Source: Prorocentrum cordatum
Taxonomy: Eukaryota; Sar; Dinophyceae; Prorocentrales; Prorocentraceae
Assembly (NCBI GenBank): GCA_963575745.1
Contig: CAUYUJ010012669.1
Location: 324,501 to 388,500 of the forward strand
Length of the DNA stretch: 64,000 bases
Reading direction: 5' to 3'
Of this stretch, positions 1 to 11,065 are shown in pieces. Within the stretch, counting starts at the first letter, position 1; the number at the start of each line of letters is the position of its first letter. The translations under genes were made by a program, and so were the position numbers. A model generated the notes under the pieces. The model had not been told where the DNA came from, did no database searches, and saw nothing but the letters and a program-made list of their open reading frames with translations.

Positions 1-207
1 AAGGCGGAGGCTTGCGTCTGGGCGCGCAAGCTGATGGCCGGCCACGGGGTCACCATCGACTTGGACAGGACGCCTTCTCCGAAACAGCCCCGCGTCGATG
101 TCGGGAGTCGCGCGAAGGGTGATAACGAGAAGCTCGATCGCTTGGTCGATGAGTCCGCGTCGGAGATTCAGGGCGGGGCTGCTGCCAGCTCTGCCTCAAG
201 CCTCTGA
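1..207 (+). CDS. C-terminal fragment of an unrecognised protein (5' end outside window)
   Basis: Frame 1 is open from the first base for 68 codons and stops at TGA 205-207. It begins KAEACVWARKLMAGHG and becomes Ala/Ser-rich before the stop. Codon use is GC-rich and the segment has no low-complexity DNA, unlike the next kilobase. I do not recognise a domain. It could be the last exon of a gene to the left or chance open frame; 68 codons in GC-rich DNA is weak evidence. Confidence 0.3.
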   Translation, partial: KAEACVWARKLMAGHGVTIDLDRTPSPKQPRVDVGSRAKGDNEKLDRLVDESASEIQGGAAASSASSL

Positions 208-529
208 GGGAGTTCGGCGGCCTCTGAGAGAGTTCGCCAGCTTGCTTCGCGAGGGCGTTGCTGCCGCAGTTGGCTCGGGCACCGATGGGGCGCGCGCCGC
301 CGAGGTGGCGCGCGCCCCTGTGCCCCTGATGCGGCGCTAGCCCGCGCAATCGCCCCTCGCAGATCTCTTATCGATCCCAGATTCACGCGCGTGTCACGCG
401 GCTTCATCGAGAACAAGTGATGCGTCGCCGTCGCTTACCTGTCGCCTCCCTCTCAGCGCCCGCCCCTGTGCTTTCAAAAACAAAACAAAAAGCAATCGCG
501 CACAGCGCGCGGCGCCTTCGTTGCAAGGG
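208..529. other. No recognisable feature
   Basis: About 320 bases with short GC-rich direct repeats (for example CTCTGAGGGAGTTCGGCGGC then CTCTGAGAGAGTTCGCC near 210-240). No coding signal seen on either strand. Confidence 0.4.
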
Positions 530-1460
530 AACATGCCAGATATGAGAAATATGCATAATGTTTGGCGCTGTCGATGCGATCGAACGTTTTTTTGTGGGCC
601 CGTGAAACAACGAAGCATTATGTTTTTTTGTGTGTTTCTTGGGGATCTGTGAAACAATGAAACACGGTGTATTCTTTAGTGTTGCGAGGCCCCATGCTCG
701 CCGCGCCCCCCCTCTCAGCACTCCTCTCTCTGCATCCCAACAACCGAGAAACACCGAACATACACAGTGTTTGACGCCCTCGATGCAAGGAAACGCGATG
801 TGTGTGTGTTGGGTGTTTCTTTTGGTATGTGAATCAACGAAACGCGTTTTTTGTGGTTTTGGGAAGCAGAGAGAAGGGTGCTGGTAGGGAGGCCGCGGCG
901 AGCATGGAGTGCCAAAACGAGAAAAAAAAACACTAAAACCAAACATACACAGTGTTTCGTTGATTCACATACCAAACAATACCCCACAAAACAAACATAC
1001 AAGTTTGTCCTTGCATCGAGGGCGCCAAACACTGTGTAGTTTTTTTGTTGCTTTGGGAAGCAGGGTGACGGGTGCTGGTAGGGAGGCCGCAGCGAGCATG
1101 GGGGGTCCAAAGTTATTTATATATATATATGTATATATATAAATATAAACCTAGAAGCAGTGTTCCGTTGTTTCACAGACCCCAAAAAAACACAGCGTTT
1201 CCTTGCATCGAGGGCGCCAAACACTGTTTTTTTTTGGGGGGGGGGGAACAGAGAGAAGGGTGCTGGTAGGGAGGCCGCGGCGAGCATGGGGTTCCAAAGC
1301 AGAAATACACAGTGCTTCGTTGATTCACAGACAAAAACACAAAACAACACAACTACACAACGTTTCCTTGCATCGGGGGCCAAACACTTTTTATTATTAT
1401 TATTATTATTATTTTTGTCGGGAGGCAAAGGGCAGGGCGTTGGTGATCAGATGCATGGAA
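530..1460. repeat. Degenerate ~190-bp repeat family, units in both orientations
   Basis: The phrase GGGTGCTGGTAGGGAGGCCG recurs near 877, 1069 and 1259, a spacing of about 190 bases. Each is preceded by a variant of TGCATCGAGGGCGCCAAACA. A reverse-complement unit lies around 530-780 (CCATGCTCGCCGCG followed by the Gag-free block CTCTCAGCACTCCTCTC). Short AT and TTA microsatellites interrupt the units (1116-1147, 1391-1411). Confidence 0.75.
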
Positions 1461-1502
1461 GAAGTGATATGGGATGCATGGGAGAAGTAGATTTATGATC
1501 TT

Positions 1503-1724
1503 GTGTGGAGGAGGAGGAGGAGGAGGAAGAGGAGGAGGATGAAGAGGAGGAGGATGAGAAGGAGCAGACGATCAACGATGGATTTGTGGTTTTCGTGGTT
1601 CGGGGGGCGCTGGGGGGGGGGGGCGACCATATATATAAATATATATATATATGTATATATATACATATACATAAAAACATATACATATACATATACATAT
1701 AATATACATATACATATACATGTG

Positions 1725-1760
<36 letters not shown>

Positions 1761-1790
1761 ATATATATGTACACACATGTATATCAGAGT
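1503..1790. repeat. (GAG)n followed by TA/CATATA microsatellite
   Basis: A GGA/GAG tract at 1505-1563 and an alternating TA, ATACAT tract at 1627-1780. Long translated frames here are simple-sequence artefacts. Confidence 0.9.
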
Positions 1791-1884
1791 GAGGGGGCCG
1801 AACAGTCATTCATTGTCCCTGGGTGCGTGGCTGAACTGAGGTTCCGTGGTGAGGATTCTGCTTTTTGCGTTGTTGTTGTTGATG

Positions 1885-2032
1885 TTGTCGTTGTTGAATG
1901 TTCATTACTAAACAGTTATTATTGTTGGACCCCTTACAGGCGCCCTGGCGCTCTCGCCGAGGCGCCGGCTGCATTTTTATTTGAAATGAGGCTCGCGCTC
2001 GCGCGGTTTTGGGGACCGCCAAAGCGGGCCCC

Positions 2033-2082
<50 letters not shown>
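1885..2082 (+). repeat. Element Y copy 1, ending in (CAA)n
   Basis: Contains ACTAAACAGTTATTATTGTT followed by GGACCCC, then GCCCTGGCGCTCTCGCCGAG and a block ending just before a (CAA)n tract at 2034-2081. The same order of blocks occurs at 3206-3370 and, shorter, at 5344-5425. Confidence 0.75.
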
Positions 2083-2087
<5 letters not shown>

Positions 2088-2790
2088 CGTTCGAGACTTC
2101 ACCCTTCTTTACTCAGGGCCGGTGCTCTTGCTCGCCGCCGAAAGCATCCGTCTCAACAAAACCAGCGCTCCCGCTCGAGACTTTCTCCCGTTTTACCTTG
2201 GACCGGCGCGCTGCTCGTTCTCTCATCGGCGCCGCCCCCCAGCAAAAAACAACGGTCCTGCTCGAGACTTCCTCGCTTGTTTTCTCAAGGTGGTGCTTTT
2301 GCTCGCCGCCGACAGCCGCCGCCCCGACAAAACCAGCGCTCCCGCCCGAGACTTCCTCCCGTTTTACGCTGGGTGATTTTTTTTGAGTTGGCGCCGCTCC
2401 CAGCAAGAACAACGCTCCCGCTCGAGGCTTCCTCCCCTTTGCCTCAATCGGTGGTGTTCCTCGCCGCCGACAGCCCCCGTCCCGACAAAACCACGGCTCC
2501 CGCTCGAGACTTCCTCCCTTCTTACTCAAGGCGGTGTTCCTCCCCGCCCCCGACAACCGCCGCCCCAACAAAACCAGCGTTCCCGCTCGAGACTTCGTTT
2601 TGCTTTACGCTGGACTAGCGCCCTACTTTCTTCAGCAGTGGCGCCGCTCCCAGCAACAACAGCGGTCCTGCTCGAGACTTCCTCCCTTTCTATTCAGGGC
2701 CAGGTCCTTGCCTCGCCGCCGACAGCCCCCATTCCCACCAAGGTAATCCTGTCGCTCGATACTTCCTTGTGCTTTACCTTTGGCTGGGAC
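2083..2790 (+). repeat. Degenerate tandem repeat, ~75-95 bp units
   Basis: At least seven diverged units share GCTCGAGACTTCCTCCC and CGCCGCCGACAGCC with CCGACAAAACCAGCGCTCCC between them. Every frame has been kept partly open by the high GC content, but the three frames give unrelated residues and unit length varies, so I do not call a gene. Confidence 0.75.
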
Positions 2791-2849
2791 TCCACTGGCG
2801 GTCTCGCATCGGCGCATCAAGGCGCGGGCATGCGTTTTCGAGGCGGGAT

Positions 2850-3010
2850 GTGTTGAAATTCCTCGGAGGAGGTTTTTGCAAGACCTCATTGGGCGGGGGA
2901 CCTGGAAATGGGAATATCGGACCCCCGAAAGAACATTAATCCCCCGTGATGGGGATGGTTATCAGTATGGTCGCCTGTTTCGTGCGGAAACATCGCGCAT
3001 GAGGGTAATC
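2850..3010 (+). repeat. Element X copy 1
   Basis: Begins TGTTGAAATTCCTCGG, contains GGGCGGG, GGGAATATCGGA and CCCCGTGATGGGG. A diverged second copy with the same order of blocks lies at 5185-5342. Both copies are followed by an element Y copy, here with a (TTG)n tract in between. Confidence 0.75.
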
Positions 3011-3077
3011 TGATTGTTGATGTTGTTCTTGTTGTTTTTGTTGTTTTTGTTGTTGTTGATGTTGTTGTTGTTGTTGC

Positions 3078-3135
<58 letters not shown>

Positions 3136-3137
3136 GG

Positions 3138-3194
<57 letters not shown>

Positions 3195-3205
3195 GTTGTT
3201 GTGTT
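3011..3205. repeat. (TTG)n microsatellite
   Basis: About 195 bases of nearly pure TTG with a few interruptions (GATG, GCTG, GGTG). Produces poly-Leu and poly-Thr frames that are not genes. Confidence 0.95.
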
Positions 3206-3370
3206 GTTGTTGAACCTTAATTACTAAACAATTATTATTGTTGGACCCCCTATATTCGCCCTGGCGCTCTCGCCGAGGCGCCGGCCGCATTTCCTCTGAA
3301 ATTGAGGCTCACGCTCAGGCGTTTTGGGGTTCCGCCAAAACCGGCCCCCCAACAACAACAACGCTCCGGC
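3206..3370 (+). repeat. Element Y copy 2
   Basis: Matches the 1885-2040 copy over most of its length: ACTAAACAATTATTATTGTT, GCCCTGGCGCTCTCGCCGAG, then GCCCCCCAACAACAACAAC. It ends in a short CAA run as in copy 1. Confidence 0.8.
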
Positions 3371-3424
3371 TCGAGACTTCCTCCTTTTTTACTCGGGCTC
3401 GGTGCTCTTGCTCGCCGCCGAGAG

Positions 3425-4735
3425 CGGCTCCCGGGCCGGACGCCCGGGTCGGCGCCCGAGCCGGCGCCCGGGCGCCGGAAAATCGAGTTCCGAGGCGGCG
3501 CCGAAAAAAGGCCATTCCAATACACATTTTTCTTTCGAAAATGCTGAATTTCTGCTTCCGGCGCCCGGGAGGGAGGCCGTCCGGGCCGATTCCGGAGCTC
3601 GGGCCGGCACCCGGCCCGGCTCCCGGGCCGGACGCCCGGGTCGGCGCCCGAGCCGGCGCCCGGGCGCCGGAAAATCGAGTTCCGAGGCGGCGCCGAAAAA
3701 ACGCCATTCCAATACACATTTTTCTTTCGAAAATGCTGAATTTCTGCTTCTGGCGCCCGAGAGGCCGTCCGGGCCGATTCCGGAGCTCGGGCCGGCACCC
3801 GGCTCGGCTCCCGGGCCGGACGCCCGGGTCGGCGCCCGAGCCGGCGCCCGGGCGCCAGAAAATCGAGTTCCGAGGCGGCGCCGAAAAAAGGCCATTCCAA
3901 TACACATTTTTCTTTCGAAAATGCTGAATTTCTGCTTCCGGCGCCCGGGAAGCCGTCCGGGCCGATTCCGGAGCTCGGGCCGGCACCCGGCCCGGCTCCC
4001 GGGCCGGACGCCTGGGTCGGCGCCCGAGCCGGCGCCCGGGCGCCGGAAAATCGAGTTCCGAGGCGGCGCCGAAAAAACGCCATTCCAATACACATTTTTC
4101 TTTCGAAAATGCTGAATTTCTGCTTCCGGCGCCCGAGAGGCCGTCCGGGCCGATTCCGGAGCTCGGGCCGGCACCCGGCTCGGCTCCCGGGCCGGACGCC
4201 CGGGTCGGCGCCCGAGCCGGCGCCCGGGCGCCGGAAAATCGAGTTCCGAGGCGGCGCCGAAAAAAGGCCATTCCAATACACATTTTTCTTTCGAAAATGC
4301 TGAATTTCTGCTTCCGGCGCCCGGGAAGCCGTCCGGGCCGATTCCGGAGCTCGGGCCGGCACCCGGCCCGGCTCCCGGGCCGGACGCCCGGGTCGGCGCC
4401 CGAGCCGGCGCCCGGGCGCCGGAAAATCGAGTTCCGAGGCGGCGCCGAAAAAAGGCCATTCCAATACACATTTTTCTTTCGAAAATGCTGAATTTCTGCT
4501 TCCGGCGCCCGGGAGGCCGTCCGGGCCGATTCCGGAGCTCGGGCCGGCACCCGGCCCGGCCGGCACCCGGCCCGGCTCCCGGGCCGGACGCCCGGGCAGT
4601 TCCGATCGCGCCGAAAAGAGGCCATTCCAATACACATTTTTCTTTCGAAAATGCTGAATTTCTGCTTGCGGCGCCCGGGAAGCCGTCCTGGGCCGATTCT
4701 GGAGCGGCTTTGGGCCGGACGCCCGAGCCGGCGCC
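3425..4735. repeat. 188-bp satellite array, about seven units
   Basis: A unit of 188 bases, identified by ATGCTGAATTTCTGCTTC at 3541, 3733, 3921, 4109, 4297, 4485 and 4651. Spacings are 192, then 188 four times, then 166 for the edge unit. Units are nearly identical in the middle and diverge at the edges, as expected of unequal exchange. Each unit holds a GC-rich half (GCCCGAGCCGGCGCCCGGGC) and an A/T-richer half (CATTCCAATACACATTTTTC). Because 188 is not a multiple of three, stop-free frames rotate between units. The resulting 440-530 codon minus-strand frames are by-products of the repeat. Confidence 0.95.
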
Positions 4736-5180
4736 CGTACGTGGTGCTTCTCTGCTTCTGGCGCCTGCGCAGCTTCCCGAGCCGCTTCTGGAACCATATC
4801 TGGGCCGGTCCAGCGATAGGTTTCCTGGATGTGCTGAACCATCAAACTTTTTGAGACTTGTGCGTCTCAAGGATAAGGAGAGAAGACATTAAAGGAGGAT
4901 CAGAAAGCAACGTCGCTATGAACGCTTGGCTGCCACAAGCCAGTTCTACTTACTTGGACTACTACTACCGTTACCACTACTACTAGTGCTACAGCCGCAA
5001 CAACAATATCATCAACTGCTGCTACTACAACTACTCATCCTTCCTCCCCCTCCTCCCCCTCCCTTCTCCTCCTCCCCCTCCCTATCTCTCTCATCTCCCC
5101 CTCCTCTTCCTCTTCCTCTCCCTCTGAGATGCGGGGCATGCGCAAGGCGATTGCGAAGGCGATGTGCCGTCCGAGCTATG
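4736..5180. other. Unassigned spacer with CT-rich tract
   Basis: The tail of the satellite decays to about 4860. A CCTCC-rich run follows at 5040-5128. No gene or RNA recognised. Confidence 0.4.
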
Positions 5181-5184
5181 GATG

Positions 5185-5342
5185 TTGAAGTTCCTCGGAA
5201 GAGGTGGTGGCCAAACCTTCTTGGGCGGGATATCTGGGTGAGGGAATATCGGATCCCGCATGCCAGAAAAATCCCCCATGATGGGGTGTGTTATCCAGAT
5301 GGATGCATGTGTCATGTGGAAGCATGGCGCAGGGGGTAAAAT
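5185..5342 (+). repeat. Element X copy 2
   Basis: GTTGAAGTTCCTCGGAAGAG, GGGCGGGATATCTGG, GGGAATATCGGATCCC and CCCCCATGATGGGG match 2850-3010 in order. Confidence 0.75.
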
Positions 5343-5425
5343 GATTGAACATTATTTATTTCTAAAGAATAATTATTGTTGGGACCCCTGGTGCGCGGCC
5401 CCCTCGCCGCGCCTAGGCCGCAGCC
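5343..5425 (+). repeat. Element Y copy 3 (truncated)
   Basis: TTCTAAAGAATAATTATTGT followed by TGGGACCCCTGG and CCGCGCCTAGGCCGCAG, matching the left half of the other Y copies. Here X joins Y directly, with no microsatellite in between. Confidence 0.65.
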
Positions 5426-5499
5426 ACATTTTCATCATTTTCGTGAGGAAGTCTCAGGCAAAACGTGGGTGTCCGGATCCGGTTGTTTTGTTGTCCCCC

Positions 5500-5790
5500 G
5501 TTTTCCCTTGCAAAAAATAAGCTAAAGTGGACATTTCTTGTTCTAACATAACCAAACTTCAAGAATCCCTTGCAAAAAATAAGGTAAAGTGGACATTCGC
5601 GCGCGCAAGACGAAATCCTTCCAAAACCTTAGTGTTCGTAGCGATTTTAACATAAAAACATCAAAAAACCAATGGTTTTTCAAAAAAAATGTCAAAATTT
5701 CATCCCGCGCGCTCTTGCGGATTCGTAGGAAACCCAACACTTTTTAAACATTTCTGTCAAACGGGCTTTTGCGAGCAACTTTTTCGAACT
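5500..5790 (+). repeat. A/T-richer dispersed repeat (copy of the 38.5-39.0 kb family)
   Basis: Shares CAAAAAAT, AAATCCTTC, GCGCGCGCTCTTGCG-type and TCAAACGGGCTT blocks in order with 38510-38990. Contains an internal direct duplication, CCCTTGCAAAAAATAAG at 5506 and again at 5567. Confidence 0.6.
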
Positions 5791-6105
5791 TCTGCAACAA
5801 CGGTTGCGCACCTGCCAGGGCCATCATCCCTGTCAAATAATACCATGCGGGACACATTCGTTTTTTCTTCGCGCGCGCACGCCGTCGTCGTCGGCCGCGG
5901 GGCCCTGAATAGTAGCCACGGTCGTCCGCATGCCACGAAGTGAAGTGTCCGAACGTCATAGGGCGGGAAGCTGGGTGTGGGTGGTGGCGAAGAGTCGTTT
6001 GGAAATTTGGTAGAGCTTGAACCGGCCCCCCCACAAAGTGGGGGTATTGCCCGCCTCCTATGAAAACCCTGGCACTGGTGAGAACGGTGTGTCCCCACGT
6101 GCTAG
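5791..6105. other. No recognisable feature
   Basis: Unique-looking sequence without coding signal. It shares the motif CATCCCTGTCAAATA followed by TACCATGCGG with 34625-34650, so part of it is a dispersed repeat. Confidence 0.4.
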
Positions 6106-6107
6106 TA

Positions 6108-6140
<33 letters not shown>

Positions 6141-6515
6141 GGTGGTTGTCGTCGTCCAACCCACGACACACGCCGAGACACACCCCGCGACACACCCCGC
6201 GACCCACCTCGCGACCCGCCCGCGACCCAATCCGCGACCCTCCTGCGACCAAACCCGTGACCCACCCGCGACCCACCCGCGACCCACCCGCGACCCAGCC
6301 CGCGACCCACCCCGCGACCCAGCCCGCGACTCATTCGCGACCCATTCGCGACCCACCCGCGACCCACTCCTGACTCACCCGCGACCCACCCTGCAACCCA
6401 CCCGCCACCCGACCCACCCCGCGACCCAGCCGCGACCCAACAGTGACCCACCCGCGACCCAGCCGCGACCCATCTGCGATCCACGCGCGACTAACACGCG
6501 ACCTACCCACATTGG
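6106..6515. repeat. (TTG)n, then CGCGACCCACC minisatellite
   Basis: A TTG run at 6110-6141 is followed by about 30 variants of a 10-11 base unit CGCGACCCACC to 6510. Pro/Arg/Thr-rich and Gly/Arg/Val-rich frames on the two strands come from this unit. Confidence 0.9.
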
Positions 6516-6659
6516 TTCAACAAAAAATCGGCGCCTGCGGCGGGCTCATTGTAGACATGGTGGAACTCTAGCGCCTGCGGCGGGCTTCTCTAGAGTCTCG
6601 CAGACTGCCGACGTCCCAACCGCCCCCCCCCCCCAAGTCTTATCCACACTGCGGGGTGG

Positions 6660-7320
6660 TATGCATTTCTGTAAATATGCATTCCCGTAACCGTGTGTAG
6701 ATGTGAATACACAATGTTAGTATTGCAAATATGTGTGAATAGTTCGGTATATAGTTACGTATGCATGTCCATACACACACATATTTACATATACGTATAT
6801 ATATATACACACATCTATACATGTATACATATATACATATATGTAAATATACATGTGTGTATGCATGGTAATGTTTGTCTGCATGTACACACGGATGTGC
6901 ACATGTGTTTACACAAATGAAACGATGTTTGGAACTATAATGATACATGTTTGCCATACCGGTGGGGGGAAAGAGAGAGATAGAGAGGAAACATGGAACG
7001 AGAGAGAGATATACATAGAGAAACGATATTATCATATGAACACGCCTATATCTAAATGGAGGCTGGTCGGGACAGAACGAGCGAGAAAGAGACTGAGAGA
7101 GAGAGAGAGAGAGAAACAAAAGAAAGACAACAACACGAGCAACCAGAGAAAGAGGTAATGAGAGAGCGACACGGAGAGAGAGAGAGAGAACGAGAGAACA
7201 ATCTATCAATATATATATAGAAAGAGTGAGAGAGAGAGAGAGAGAGAGTCAGAGAGACAGAGAGAGAGAGAGAGAGATAAAGAGAGAGAGAGAGAGAGAA
7301 ACAACAAGAGAGAAACAACA
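6660..7320. repeat. TA/CA microsatellite followed by (GA)n tract
   Basis: ATACATAT-type repeats at 6690-6910, then GAGAGA-dominated sequence at 6967-7320. No gene. Confidence 0.85.
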
Positions 7321-8875
7321 AACACATGGCAGCGAGGGTGGCCACTTGTTCCTCCTTCTTGTTCCACCCTCCCCATATTCCCTTCATTCAGCATGTGTTT
7401 TCTCATTCATCTTTGTCGCCCTTTTTCGTCCTTCCTCTTGTTCGTCCTCTTCATTCTGTTTTTCTCCATCAGAATTCGGTACCCGTGCTTTCCGAGCGCA
7501 CCCTGGCCCCTAGTCTTGGGGGAAGCCTGGGCATGCGGCGGCGAGGCCCTTCCAGGGGGCCAACCCCAAGGAAACGCACATCGAGACTTCTTTCTGCTTC
7601 TCCTTCCCGCGCACAGATCGACGAGGAGCTCGTCCACCTCCCCTCTCCTCCTCCTTCTCCTGCTGTATATATCGTCCTTCTCTTTGTGACGAACTCCTCC
7701 CTGTAGCACTCCGAGGCCTGTGGGCCGGGCGTTTCGCCAGAGACCCCCTCACCATTTATGATCGTGAAGCTCCGAAGATGCAGCCGGTTCACAGATATCG
7801 GGCGGGTCGTTTTCAACATGTGGTTTTCGCGTCAGCGCCGCGCACATACGTTTTAAACTTGTGCATGAGTTGCACGGATTGGTGACGGGTCGTTTTCAAA
7901 ACGCGGCTCTCGCCGTAGCGTCGCGCGCACTCGTGCTCAAACGTTGCAATCGCTTCACGGGTGGAGGGCGGTTTGTTTTCACAATGTGGTTCTCGCTTTA
8001 GCGTCGCTCGAATTTAGAATAACAAGTGAAACAAATGCCAGACGCTTCGCGTATCCCCACCAGCCCGCTACCCGAGTGAGGATGCGACCGTTGGTCCTGG
8101 CGCCTGCTCCTCGTGGTGCGTATACGAGCCGATGTTCACTGATTTCCGGCACGCTCGCAGGGTCGCCCAACCAGAGTTCCCCGCACTTTTGGCGTTGCTT
8201 CTGGCTGGCGGCTTCCCCCTCCAGTCGACGGCGCCCTCTTCTGAGCGGCAGCCAGGCCCGCCTCCTGTTTGTTCCTCCCTCCGCTGTCCTCTCGTTGCCT
8301 CACTCTTCCCCCCTCCAGTTGCGCAATCTAGTTCGTAGCCCGCTAGCTACGACTCTTGGACCGTGTCCGGCATTCCTGGTGCGCTTGCGATCAACAAAAA
8401 GTATCCCCACCAGCTGCGTCTGCGATGCCTCCCGCGCCATTTTGGCCGCGCTGCGCCCAGCTGCCGAGCCGGGCGCCGCTCTCCTCACTGTTTGTCCTTT
8501 GCTTCGGCGCGGCCCGCCCTAATTAGCTTTGCCCGGTTTTCGATTTGTTTCGCGAGCCCAGGTAACAAAACAATATCCCCACCAGCCCATCCAGAAACGA
8601 TTTCCAGGCGAGTTGACGTGATCAGCGAAGTGCGGGAGCAAAGAGGGGGACGGCGGAACCGTGCGAAGGAGGGAGGAGGAGGCTGGTCGGATGGATGAGG
8701 GAGTGGGGAGAAAGAGGATGAACAGGAAGAGGAGGAGGCGGAGAAGGGGGAGGAGGAGGAGGAGGAGGAGGAGAAAAAAGAGAAAGAGTAGGAGGAGGAA
8801 GGAGGAACAGGAAGAAAATGAGGAGTAGGACGAGGAAGGACAGGAGGAGGATGGTAAACAAATAGGCCAAAGGTT
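7321..8875. other. Unassigned, no gene recognised
   Basis: Mostly unique-looking sequence. Two diverged copies of CATGTGGTTTTCGCGTCAGC-like DNA lie at 7815-7995 (GTTTTCA, GTGGTTCTCGC, GTAGCGTCGC). A GGA-rich tract occupies 8675-8860. Short translations have no domain I recognise. Confidence 0.4.
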
Positions 8876-9060
8876 TCTTGGATGTCTTCCGGAGCCTCTT
8901 GGGATATCTCTTGGGCGCTTCTTGGCTGCCTCGGGGGGGCCTCCTGGGGCCGCTTAGGGTCCTCTTGGGGGACCTCCTGGCGGCCTCTTGGGGCCATCTT
9001 GGGCCATTTTGGGGCCATTTGGGGCCTCCTGGACGCTTCTTGGGGCCATCTTGGAGGACA
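8876..9060 (+). repeat. TCTTGGGGCC minisatellite family, locus 1
   Basis: Degenerate units around CCTCTTGGGG and CCTCCTGGGGC, about 20-30 bases each. Further members are at 10030-10155, 28010-28245, 59000-59190 and, in reverse orientation, 34985-35100 and 38020-38180. Confidence 0.75.
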
Positions 9061-9219
9061 TCGATCAAAGAAGAGGGGAACTCCTTTTTAGCGCTCCCCC
9101 CCCCTCCCCAAAAGACCCAAATGGAGCCAAAACCTTAGTACAACCAATGATTTGGGCTTCTTCGCGAGGCCGTTTTGGACGTTCCAATGGGTCGGGGCAC
9201 CGCCCGTCCAGGTCCAGGG

Positions 9220-9790
9220 GAAGATCAAGACACCTTCTACATAGCAAGCCGTCTAGCTCACTCCCACCCGGCCTCCCGACACATAAGTAACACCCGAGCC
9301 TCAGCATGTTCCGCGGAACCAAAACCGACCCCATGTGCGCGACGTTTGGGCCGAGGTGCGCCACGCGTGCCAGGCGCGCCACGCGCGCCGGGCACCCCTG
9401 GGGCCCGAGCGTGCCAGGCACGCCTAGCGCGCCAGATGCTCCCTCCAGCCGCGCCAGGTGCGCCACGTCCGGGGCACGTGCAGGATGTGTCCGGTGCGCC
9501 TGCACACGTGACAGCACACATCGGGAACCATCTCGGCCCGCAGTATCTCTGTCGAAAACCAATGCCCATCATGGTGTCTGGTGGGCCTGCGCACAGCAGG
9601 CCATTCGCCACCACCCCCGCCGTCCCTGACAAAAACCACTTGACAATGATCGCGGGGTGGCCGCGCACTATCCACATTAAGCCGCGAGGTGCATTCTGTC
9701 TTGTTTATTTGTAAGGGATGGTAGCCCTGCGCGCAGCAGGCAATATGGTGACATCCCCGCCGCCCCTATCAAAACACTATATAGGTGCCC
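9220..9790 (+). repeat. Dispersed repeat Z, copy 1 (diverged)
   Basis: Starts GATCAAGACACC, then GCAAGCCGTCTAGCTCACTC and ends with ACTTGACAATGATCGCGGG-like sequence. Same block order as 10364-10790 and 12862-13280. Confidence 0.6.
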
Positions 9791-10363
9791 GCGGGCTTCA
9801 CGAACATGACTCCAAACTTTGCACCAAAGTGTGTTGTGTATTGTTTTTTTGACAGGGATGGTGGGGGGGGCACATCGGGTTGGTTGCGCATGCTCCGAAT
9901 TTGGAAGCAGCGTGTGTTTTGTATTGTTTTTTGAAACACATGGTGGGGGGGCCCTCATGGTGTGCGTATGGTTCCGGGTTGGCTGCCGGCCGGGTGGGGG
10001 AGGGGTGCTTATTTAATCGCTTCGCTCATGCCGCCGGCCCTGGAGCCCTCTTTAGGGCCTCTTGGGGGCCTCTTGGGGACCTCTTGGGAGTCTCTTGGGG
10101 CTCCTTGGCGGCGTTTTGGAGGCCCCCAGGGCCTCTTGGGGGGCTCTTGGGGGTAGTCGATTGCGGCTCCCCCCTCGGAGGCCACGATCCTCGTGAGGGG
10201 TGTCGAAAAATACCCTCCCCTGGAGTGGTCTGGTGGCTTCTCCCGGGCTTCTCTCGGGACCTTGCCGGGGTACTTTTCGTCCGGGGGCCCCCGGGGGCCG
10301 CTCCGCGCGCGCGAACTAGAAATATTGTTGGTGGGGGAGGGGGTGCTTATTGATCGGGAGCAG
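9791..10363. repeat. Dispersed repeats plus TCTTGGGG minisatellite locus 2
   Basis: GACAGGGATGGTGGGGGG and GGTTCCGGGTTGGCTGCC near 9852 and 9968 recur near 12781, 12810, 13458 and 13480. Degenerate CTCTTGGGG units occupy 10030-10155. No gene. Confidence 0.6.
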
Positions 10364-10790
10364 TGATCAAGACACCCTCTCCGCACGCAAGCCGTCTAGC
10401 TCATTTCCGACCACGTACGTGGCATCCGGGTCTCGGAATGGCCAAGGGGTCGACACTGGATGGACAGCCACTGGGAACCAAAGCGGTCGCCAGGTGCGCG
10501 ACGCTCGCCACGCGTTCCACATGCGATGTGTGTGCCATCCTGGTGAAAATAGGAAAACGTGATGCCCCCCCCCCGTCCGCATGGTCCAGATGCTGATGTG
10601 GGTGGCGTCAGCATTGTTCTGGGCCTGCGCACAGCAAGCATCATCATACGAGCACCACCGCCGTCCTTGTCCAAAAACAAGACAAAGTGATCGTGGGTGG
10701 CCAGCACACACAATACCCACGACGTTGTCGCAACGTACACTTTGCATTCTTTATGACACGGATGGTGGTCCTGCATCCAGATGTAGTTGC
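10364..10790 (+). repeat. Dispersed repeat Z, copy 2
   Basis: About 420 bases colinear with 12862-13280: GATCAAGACACCCTCTCCGC, GGACAGCCACTGGGAACCAA, CATGGTCCAGATGCTGATGT, GTTGTCGCAACGTACACTTT. I estimate about 80 percent identity by eye. Confidence 0.85.
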
Positions 10791-10799
10791 AGTGTGCAT

Positions 10800-10996
10800 G
10801 TCGTATTGTTTTGTTCCCAACCATCCTGTGGTGTTGGGTCCTCGTTTTGAAGAGACGGTGCCCCGCGTTCCTCCTCCCGCTGCCCCCTCCCCCCTCCTCC
10901 CATCATCATCACCATCCTCATCATGCTCATCATCATGAGTATCGTCATCATCATCATCATCATCCACATCGTGGTTGTCGGTCATCATCATCACCG

Positions 10997-11044
<48 letters not shown>

Positions 11045-11065
11045 GCATCATCATCATCATCATCG
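10800..11065 (+). repeat. Array leader plus (ATC)n microsatellite
   Basis: GTGGTGTTGGGTCCTCGTTT at about 10830 leads into a C-rich run, an ATC-rich tract at 10899-11065 and then the 89-bp array. The same leader, without the ATC tract, precedes the 77-bp array at 28402-28500. Confidence 0.8.

Noticed and set aside
3250-4845. Open frames of 440-531 codons on the minus strand
   Set aside because: They run through a 188-bp satellite whose period is not a multiple of three; all three frames are open and give the same few peptides in rotation.
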